Assembly: GCA_021234155.1 (NCBI GenBank)
Contig: JAJEKV010000026.1
Coordinates: forward strand, 15,614,283-15,678,282
Origin: Isoetes taiwanensis
Taxonomy: Eukaryota > Streptophyta > Lycopodiopsida > Isoetales > Isoetaceae
Direction of reading: 5' to 3'
DNA: 64,000 nucleotides
The position numbers were made by a program, and so were the translations under genes. The notes under the pieces are model-generated. The model was not told the DNA's origin, ran no database searches, and worked only from the letters and a program-made list of their open reading frames with translations. Of the stretch, positions 56,114 to 64,000 are shown piece by piece (position 1 is the first letter of the stretch; each line of letters opens with the position of its first letter).

Positions 56114-59100
56114 CTAGGAACGTGTGCCCGGCGATGCCGGGCATTTCTCGAGAGCGTGGGGAATGGCTTTAGGGTATTAGATTTTGTGGCCACAATATAA
56201 TTTATAGAGTCTATGTAGGTGAAATGGGCAGAACGACTGTTTGAGAAATGTCGCTTTCTCAAACAGTTATACGATATTTTCGAGCAAATAATAATTTGCC
56301 ATATAATTTCTCAATGGGCTATACAATGCTTTTGGAGGACTTAGTGAACAATGGTGCTACTGATTTTATGTATTACCAAAAGAGGAAAAACTTACATTAT
56401 TAACAACGATCTTATTGTTGCGTGGCAAGAGACAAATAGGTCAACTTATTAGAAACCTAAAAAGTCATTACGAAGGCTTATAATTTCAAATAGACATTTT
56501 TGTCACGCCAAACTTGAAAAGCATTTTTTGGGTTCTAACACTTGGGACTTGTAATTGTGTTTCTTTATTGTTGTCAATGTGATGTTAGTAAATACTAAAT
56601 TTCATGTTAATTGAATCCTTTACGAATAGAAGTTGTGTTAGAAGTTCCATATTTTTACGTCTTTCAAGTAGGTAAAATTGCAAGTTCTATATGATTCTAA
56701 ATGAATCCAAGAACCCTAGGATTGTAAAGTACAAAATTACTTTTGTTTCACCCTCTAGTGTAAGAGAGGAGCTAGAGACGCAGAAGCAATGATTTTTTTG
56801 TTTCTTTGTTGATGGCAAGGTTCATAAAATGAAAATAGGAGTGAATGGTGCACCTAAGGGAAAGAGTCCCTCCAAAAATACTCTTTTTACAATGACACAC
56901 ATGCATCAATCAAAACATCTAATAACAATTCATAATAGCAGACAAAAAATTCAATCGTAAAAATTTTCAGCCAAGAATTCTCGGACCATATAGAACGCAA
57001 AACTGATATTGCATGACTCCTCGGTTGCTCTGAAGCAAGGCATCTACATCGCTAATAAAGTTCGAAAATCTCCTCGCTCAAAGCAAGCTCTCTGAAGCAT
57101 TTCATTTTACTTATTAAAAACTTGCCCCAAAACATAAATATTATCTAGTGAACAATGAGGCTACAAATAGAAAGTTTTCGAGATTGAGTGAAAGACCTGA
57201 GTACGGCCTGCTTGCAGAACACGGCACCCATAAGTTCGTTGTCAATGCACTATGTGCCCCTATTCTGTAATCCTCAACATCTTAAGCATCCCGACGAACA
57301 GAGTGAACGCGCAACCTGTTATTGTATTTCTTTCTATACTTCCTGCTTTGTCATCTCCTTCTGGAATAGAATCTTAGATGCTCGTACCCTTTTTATGCAT
57401 GTGAAAGGCTTATGTATCACTTTTGTGGCTTTTCCCATTGGTATCCAGGGCTCCAACTTGTGTCAGATAAATATTAGCCAAATAAGATAACTTTTGTCCC
57501 TTTAATTAGCAAATTGTAATGAGCTATTACATGAACTATTAAGCAGTCATGTTAGATGTAAGAAGATAAACTTCAGGATTTAAATGTGACATGCTTTGTT
57601 TCAAAATCCACAACAGTTATAAATTGCAGAAACATGTTTAAAGTAGGGCCAAAGATAGTTCATGTCATGATCTCATGTATTCCAATGTAGTGCAAAAACT
57701 TTATTCTGGCCATTCCATCCCTAGTAATTGATGCCTGCAGGCAAATTATTTCAAGAAAATCAAATCATTACCTAGAGGGAACTATAAAAATGACATCTCC
57801 TATGGCTGGAAGGCATGTATCGATAAGAATCCCTCTGCACCACATTCATATACTATAACTCATCTATAACTGCAAAAAAATGCAACAATTAAAAGAAAAA
57901 CAATGCACTTAAATATAGAAACTTCATTGCGGGGGATTATGGAGCACGATACTACCGAAGTTATGCATCGGAATCTCTGCCTTCTTAGCGTAAATACTTG
58001 ACATGGTCCTTTAGCATACTCTCTACCTCCTTGCCTTCAAAAAATGCAACCGAAAGAGAAAGGATACAAAATTCTTGGTGTTAAATCTCTCTATAAACAT
58101 AAAATACTTAGAGGATCGGCGGAAGATACTTATGCATGAACCTAATCTTTGCTTAGAATATCACCTTGTAGATTCATTTGCAAAAAATTGGAACCTTCAA
58201 AGTTCGTGATGTTTTATCTTTGCGACAACATATCTTTAGTGGATTAGAAAGATAAAAGACATCGAGAAATCGGGATGAAATGAAATGTACAAAGTACCTC
58301 TAGAAACGAAATGCACAACCTCCCTCTGCAAATCTGCTTGCATTGGAACCTCAAAATCTTTTTACTTTGAATTTGCCAAAATGCAGGCTAGAAACTGATT
58401 GCTTATTAAACATGCACTTTGGAGTAGTAAACCTAAAGCCTGGGTTTTGGGCTGCCATGTCTGTTACAAAAAGAACCTCAAATGCACAAAAAAGAACCTC
58501 AATCTGTTATACTTGCAAAGAAAGAAAGAAATTAGATGGTTAACCAGGTGATAAATATAACTATGCTAAAATAATAACCATGCCCCTAAACTCTAAACTC
58601 AAGCTCAAAAATCTGTACAAAAAGGGAAGCAATCATCTGGAAGAAAAATCACCTCTGCAAATCTATCTGAAGTGATGGGCCGATATTACAATAATGCCCA
58701 ATCTCCCACTGCAAAATCGAAATGAAAAATGGTTCCCACTGCAAAACCAAAATAAAAAGATGAAGGATAAGGGAAATCATTCTGCAAGAAGATAGAAATG
58801 TTTTGGCCTACCTTACAGACGCTCCTTTGAGGCAGAATTTGTTTACATTACATAAATTCTGGTACAATTTTCATAATCATTGTTGAAGATGTGTCTCTTA
58901 CACATAGAACATGCAGGTCAGGATTCCTCTGCATTACAACAGTTTGAGCACATGAGTTTGATAAGTCCTCGCAAATTCATTCCAAGGGCAACTCATCTGG
59001 CAAACATGCTCCACTTCATTGTTTCGCAAAAATTCCTTCTTCCCCACATGCTCATCCACACATTACATGTGCATTCTGGTTGAAAGGCATGCTCATATTA

Positions 59101-61130
59101 ATAATACGCAAGCTGCTTGATAGAGACACTACATATATAGACTGTATAAGTTAATGGGTTACATGGTAAAAGAAACAACAGTCTACTCAGAGAAGTTTTT
59201 AAATTATTGGAGATGAAGGAGATGCAGCAACTCTGTGTGTAGATTTGTTGCTTACAGAATTTTAGTGATCGATAAAAAATGACAACTGCATCTTGGCACC
59301 TTTTGCATCGCAGTAACATTCTTTCAATTTGTTCCTCTTGTAAAACCGATGTTGAGTGTACCTGGGACTGAAAACGTGGCTAACATATTCAACACGCTCA
59401 AACGATTGCCCAACATGCTCCAATGCCTATAGGCCCTACAGAGTAAAAGTTGCTAAAACTGGTAAAACAAAAGCAGATCTAGCAAATAAAAAACTCAAAA
59501 CCCAACACCATGAGAGACCACTGCTAGTTATATTGTCAAAGATACGAAAATACCTTCAGAACACCAGAATGGTGGATTAACAAAATGGTTTGGCTGATGA
59601 ATGTTCTTTAATCCTTACGAACTGCGGTGTGCAATGGATCCACTCACCCGCGAGGTTGAAATGGTAATAGAGCTTGAGCATTAAGAATAAATCAGACTAC
59701 AATCTGGCCATGTACCTGCTTCAACTCAGAAAAAAACACCTACCTAATCACTCAAAATGCAGCAAAGCCTCCAAGCTGGCGCCCAGTTCGTTGCTCGACA
59801 GAGGTAAGATCAGAGAACCTCCAACTTCCACTGTAAAACCTGCGAAAAAAATCAGACTGCATTAAGTCAGACCTGAGAAAAAGAATAACGAACTCATTCT
59901 TTATGCAAGATCGATCCCACACAAAAAAAAACACCTCTTGATCAATGAGAATGGCCCAGCAACCGTGATGAGCAGCAAGGCTCCAAACCAACGCCCAGCT
60001 CCTTCCTCGGCTACAGAGATACGAAATGTATCTGCAACTTCGATTATGAAACCTGAAAAAAAAGAATAAGAACTCATTTTTTATGCAAGATCGATCCACC
60101 TGCAGCAGCTGCACTCACCTTAAGCATCTGATCGAGCTTAGTGCGCCCTTGAGCAGGACAAGGTAAAAATTAAGGACGATTAATCGCAAACGGGCTATTT
60201 TATTTTAAATTTTTTAATTAAGATTTGACAGATTAGTAGGATCAATTTCCCATTTTTTAGAGATACAATCGCCCATATAAAATTCTTTTTTATCATGTGA
60301 AAAGGGGAAATCGCCCAAGTCATGATTCCTTTACGGGCATTGTAAAAAGGGATTAGCCCATGTTTGATTTTTTGAACGTATAAGTTAAATGGGAATAGCC
60401 CAAAATTACTTACATTCATGGGTGATAACCTACCCCGTTATCACCATTATCTGAAATTCGATTAAGGGCATTTCAAATTAGGGTTCGAATCAGGTATTTT
60501 CGTGGCACAATTACTTCTGAGTTAGGTCTTCTGAAGATGGGAAGTAAATTGTATGTTGCATTTGGTATGAATATAAATTAAGTTTTGGTAATGACAATTA
60601 ACATTTAAATGGTGTGAGAAACGACAATTTGTTATTTTAAATGGTTACATCAATGCCTTATATTTGTGTATTGGAGTCGTGGGAAAACAGAAGAAAATAA
60701 AATATTATGAAAATTAAATAGCCCATCAAAATAAATATAATATTATCATAAAAAAATCGCCCAAATATTAATTAATAAAAATAAAATTATACTAAAAAAT
60801 CGCCCATGGTTAATTACTTACAAAATAATGGGTGATCATAATTTTTACCCTGGAGCAGGTCACGGATCTGCTTGAGGCGCAACAAAAATGAACTGAGAAA
60901 TATTTTGGGAAAAACCATCCCACCGAAATGCTCCTTCACTCCAAGTTTCGTCATTGAATGTTGGCGGGCATGTTCAAAACGAAAACTTTAATTTCGTCAA
61001 CTGGATCTCCCGCAAGGGGGAAGTTAGATGCCGGAGGGGGGGCTGCAGGTTGAAGGGAACGCCGCATGCGGCGTTACATGCGGCGTTCCCTGGCACAAAG
61101 TCCAAAGCCCTACCAAAATAAGAAAGAAGA
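56114..61130 (-). mobile_element. Helitron 2 (5.0 kb, non-autonomous), both ends defined
   Basis: On the minus strand it begins TCTTCTTTCTTATTTTGG (61130) and ends with hairpin gcccggcatcgccgggc, spacer acacgtt and CTAG (56114). It lies between A and T, the standard Helitron target. The sequence joined by its removal (gataagatta to tatttttaagtcttgttg) matches the uninterrupted unit at 54014-54060, confirming both ends. A GC-rich palindrome (gggaacgccgcat...atgcggcgttccc, 61055-61090) lies near the 5' end. No Rep/helicase or recognisable captured gene was found; ORFs at 57188-57490 and 59752-60114 have no known motif. Confidence 0.92.
60161..60852. mobile_element. Possible MITE nested in Helitron 2
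   Basis: Ends are the short inverted repeat GGTAAAAATTA / TAATTTTTACC, and the flanks gagcaggaca (60151-60160) and gagcaggtca (60853-60862) look like a 10-bp target duplication with one mismatch. Inside, words aaaatcgccca and gggcgat recur at least five times in both orientations. Size and long duplication would fit a Mutator-like non-autonomous element. Confidence 0.5.
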
Positions 61131-61841
61131 TATATTTTTAAGTCTTGTTGATTTTTATAAAATTTTCAGTTTATCTTTAGATAAAAAGTATGGTAGTTAT
61201 CAAAATTTAAAATTGCTTTCAAGACAAATTTTTACTTTTATCTATTTAGAATTAAATTTTTATCTAAGATGAACTATATATCATTATAATGTTATTTTTC
61301 CAGAATGTTGAAAGAAAGTTTAGATGAAATGAATCAAATGATTACGTTCATATTTTAATTAAAAAAATTTGAATAGTTTATTTTTAATTAATTTTCAATA
61401 TATATTTATTTCAGATATAATGAACAATTTAATATTTATTATTCAAACATAAACTTTATCTTTTAATTAATTTAAATTTAACACTTTTTAGAAGTATGTT
61501 TAAAGTGCTAAGAGTTTGTAAATTATAAAATTCTAATATAGTTTTAAGTCAATCACTTATCAAACCATCATATTTCATTACAAAATATCCTGATTGCAAA
61601 ATTTTAAATTTGTTGATAAATCACTGAAAATTAAATTTTATATTTTTAAAATGTCTAACTCTAAATAGATTCATGTGAAAATTAGTTTGGAATGCAATTT
61701 TTATGTTTTTATAACAATTATACTTTAATTTAAAGATAAAGTTATATAATTAGAACTAGAATCAAGAAGAAATAAACATGACATATAACCTTAAAGTGAT
61801 ATCCATGCCTATTATATCTAAATAAGTCCAGGTTTTGTTGC

Positions 61842-62095
61842 CTGTTGTTAAGTGATCCCAGTGCAGCTAAGGCAACCTGTGTCGAAGCATCTACTGCTGC
61901 CGCCATAACTGTTACAGAATATTGAAGGACTGCTAAATGATTCTTCCATGACTCCCTTTCCATCTCTAATTCTTCTGCTGACTCACCATCTGCTTCTGCC
62001 CCTGTCCTTGCTAATTCTTCTGCATTTGTTTCCCTGGCTGCTACTACATTCTTTCAGGCTTCTATTTCCCTTTCCCTTTCAGAAATCTCCAATAC
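61842..62095 (-). pseudogene. Exon X, unit 3 (5'-truncated)
   Basis: Reads MERESWKNHLAVLQYSVTVM and AAAVDASTQVALAALGSLNNR. Upstream sequence joins the AT-rich part of unit 4 directly at about 62095, so the first third of the exon is missing. Confidence 0.6.
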
Positions 62096-62624
62096 TCTTC
62101 TTGATTTTTATAAAATTTTCAGTTTATTTTTAGATTAAAAGTATGGTAATTATTATAGTTTAAAATTGCTTTCAAGACAAAATTTTGATTTCATCTGTTT
62201 AAAATTAATTTTTTATCTAAGATGAACTCTATATATCATTAAAAGATTATTTTTTTCAGAATGTTGAAAGAAAGTTTATATGAAATGAATCAAATGATTA
62301 GTTTCATGTTTTAATTAAAAAACTTTGAATAGTTTATTTTTACTTAATTTTCAATATATATTTATTTCATATACAATAAACTATTTAATATTTGTAATTA
62401 AAATATAATCTCTATTTTTAATCAATTTTGATCTAACACTTTTTAAAAGTATGCTTAAAGTGCTAAGTCAATCACTTATCAAATCGTCATATTTCATTTA
62501 CAAATTATCCAGATTGCCAAATTTTAAAATTGTTAATAAATCACTGAAAATTAAAATTTCATGTTTTTGAAATGTCTAATTCTAAATAGATTCACGTGAA
62601 AATTAGTTTGGAACGCAATTTTTA

Positions 62625-64000
62625 TCGAGTTTTGGAATCTAAAAAGCATTTCCAGCGCCATTTTAGCCCCCTTCCTCCCGTTACTTTTTTTCTGTGGGGG
62701 CTATGGCGCGCATTAATCTGGCCCGTTACAGACGCCGATTCTCCTCCCTGGCCCATTACAGATGGCGGGATTCTCCTCTGTATTCCATGATTTTTTGAGT
62801 TAAAAAATGGGAGATGGCTTGGTTTCTCGGTTTAGGGTTTAGGGTTTGTAGCCAGTGCAAGGAAGCATAAACGGAAAGCAAAATGTGGAAGACAACAAGC
62901 AAGCAGATTCTGGCAGCTGGATTTTCTTAAAGCAGCCGGATTTCGATAGAAGATTGGAGCAAATTCCACCATTTTGTTGTAGGTGACGTTTTTGCTTTTC
63001 CTAATTGCTGAACCTGCTGTGACAAAGCAGAGGACGCTGAAGTATTATTTCTGGATTTACTTAATCGGCTATAGCAGAGGTGGGCGATGGGAAATGCAGC
63101 CATTACATGGATAATGCTTAAAGAATTATGTTCCCAGCTCTTCGAATCCATTTTCAGGTTGAGTTCCTGACAAATTCCAATCGTCTTCTGCACAATGGAG
63201 GCTCTGAACAAGACTGCAACGGATTTGCACTGGATCTCCAGGTGCTGCGATGGATGTGCATGGCTAATCTGCTTTGGCCCGCTCTGATCTTTGTTTTTTG
63301 GATATTGCATGTGCTTTTATTATAGAATCCATCCAAATCCAGCACAGTTGCTTTAATCTTCTGTAGCTAAAACTGATTTTAACTTGCAGGGGCAAGCTTA
63401 TGTCAAGCTTGCAGAGTCAAGCTTATACAAAGCTTGCAAATTTTGCTTCCAAATAGATAGGATAGCAAACAAAATGGATGGCTTTCATTGCCTCTTTTCA
63501 AATATCTTTGCAAAACTCTTATGGAAGGTTTACTTTTATGCAGGTCAACCGTTTGCAAGATTTTTTAATCAATTTTAGGACAAAAGCTGCAGGGTCGTTT
63601 AAGTAAGCTGCTCAAATCCTGAGAATTTTAAGGTGAATGGCATGCGGGAAATTTTACCTATTCCGGAATTAGGAAACATGTGTGCATCCGCATTTGAAAG
63701 ATAGAGTGCATGTTTTCTTCTTCCCTGGGAGGTGGATCATTGTATGGGTATAAGTAGTTATATTTTTTCAATTGAACAGAGTCTGTTTGAAGTATGTCCT
63801 TTTCAGTGACACTATGCTGATGATATGTTAGGAATAGGTCTTGCAATGCTAATGTCTGCTCACATGCCAGGTCCAAATGCCAGTAGATATGCCTGTTTAC
63901 TGGATTCCGGTACTTATTGTTCAACCACAAGAATTTTTTGTAGGTATATACCATATGCTGAATCCCAGTGGCTTATGCAGGTTTATGTTTATATTGGGAA
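62625..64000 (+). mobile_element. Helitron 3, 5' end; element continues past the window
   Basis: The array sequence gaacgcaatttttat (intact in three other units, followed there by cttttataac) is broken after A62624 and continues TCGAGTTTTGGAATC. The new sequence resembles the interior of Helitron 1 at 26014-26050 (gagttttggaatccaaaaat, tttcc) and later shares gcagaggacgctgaag-like words (63030; compare 26393). A 5' TC after host A is the Helitron signature. The 3' end would lie beyond 64000. No gene was recognised in the 1.4 kb present. Confidence 0.6.

Larger units (their letters stand above)
52490..62624 (-). repeat. Tandem array of about 1.4-kb units carrying an exon of a transposon-associated gene
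   Basis: Four units (the last truncated) share one order: exon X, an AT-rich intron-like stretch (taaaaagtatggtagttatc, tccagaatgttgaaagaaag, gattcacgtgaaaattag), then the next exon X. Boundaries are near 52490-53950, 53950-56035, 56035-62095 (interrupted by a Helitron) and 62095-62624. The units differ by base changes and by unique insertions: a MITE in the first, a solo LTR in the second, Helitron 2 in the third and Helitron 3 in the fourth. The AT-rich part is non-coding in all. Confidence 0.85.

Overview
The window looks like nuclear DNA of a land plant, most likely a fern or another seed-free vascular plant; that placement is inference. The signs are spliced genes with GT-AG introns, fern-style PLS-class PPR coding sequence, fragments of plant-only families (CRINKLY4-type receptor repeats, BSL phosphatase Kelch repeats, DET2 steroid reductase), low gene density and heavy, nested transposon content. 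No bacterial, organellar, tRNA or rRNA gene was seen.

Genes. The one gene I can resolve completely is an RPAP3-like TPR co-chaperone on the minus strand (12 exons, 43910-47052, 509 aa, every junction keeping frame). Other coding sequence that may be alive: a RING-H2 protein (24489-24932, +), a 587-aa PLS-type PPR protein (30330-32093, -), a DET2-like steroid 5-alpha-reductase with an abnormal C-terminus (7486-8169, +) and a protein with two tandem transposase-associated domains (11201-11881, +). Gene remnants include several PPR pseudogenes, a CRINKLY4-like extracellular-domain pseudogene and a BSL Kelch fragment.

Layout. 1-4.4 kb: unrecognised coding remnants, a non-LTR reverse transcriptase fragment and short repeat arrays. 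4.4-10.4 kb: a 1.7-kb direct duplication flanking the DET2-like gene. 12.5-22.6 kb: nested transposons. Inverted repeats about 10 kb apart enclose a CRINKLY4-like pseudogene; that pseudogene is split by a pogo-type element (13882-22053, TA target duplication), whose transposase ORF is split by a second terminal-inverted-repeat element (16361-20513, CAAG duplication). Removing each insertion restores the reading frame below it. 22.8-24.2 kb: two dead PPR genes. 25.9-29.1 kb: a Helitron. 33.8-42.1 kb: two rearranged L1-type LINEs and a small MITE. 43.9-47.1 kb: the RPAP3-like gene. 48.5-50.6 kb: a mosaic of same-strand gene fragments. 52.5-62.6 kb: a tandem array of about 1.4-kb units carrying an exon of a probable transposon-associated gene, itself invaded by a MITE, a solo LTR and a 5.0-kb Helitron whose ends are fixed by comparison with the intact units. 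A third Helitron appears to start at 62625 and leave the window.

The most unusual content is this layered insertion record, in which paralogous units and open reading frames serve as empty sites, plus two arrays of short palindromes: one in the 1.7-kb duplication and one in the inner 4.15-kb transposon. I cannot show that either array belongs to a new biological system.
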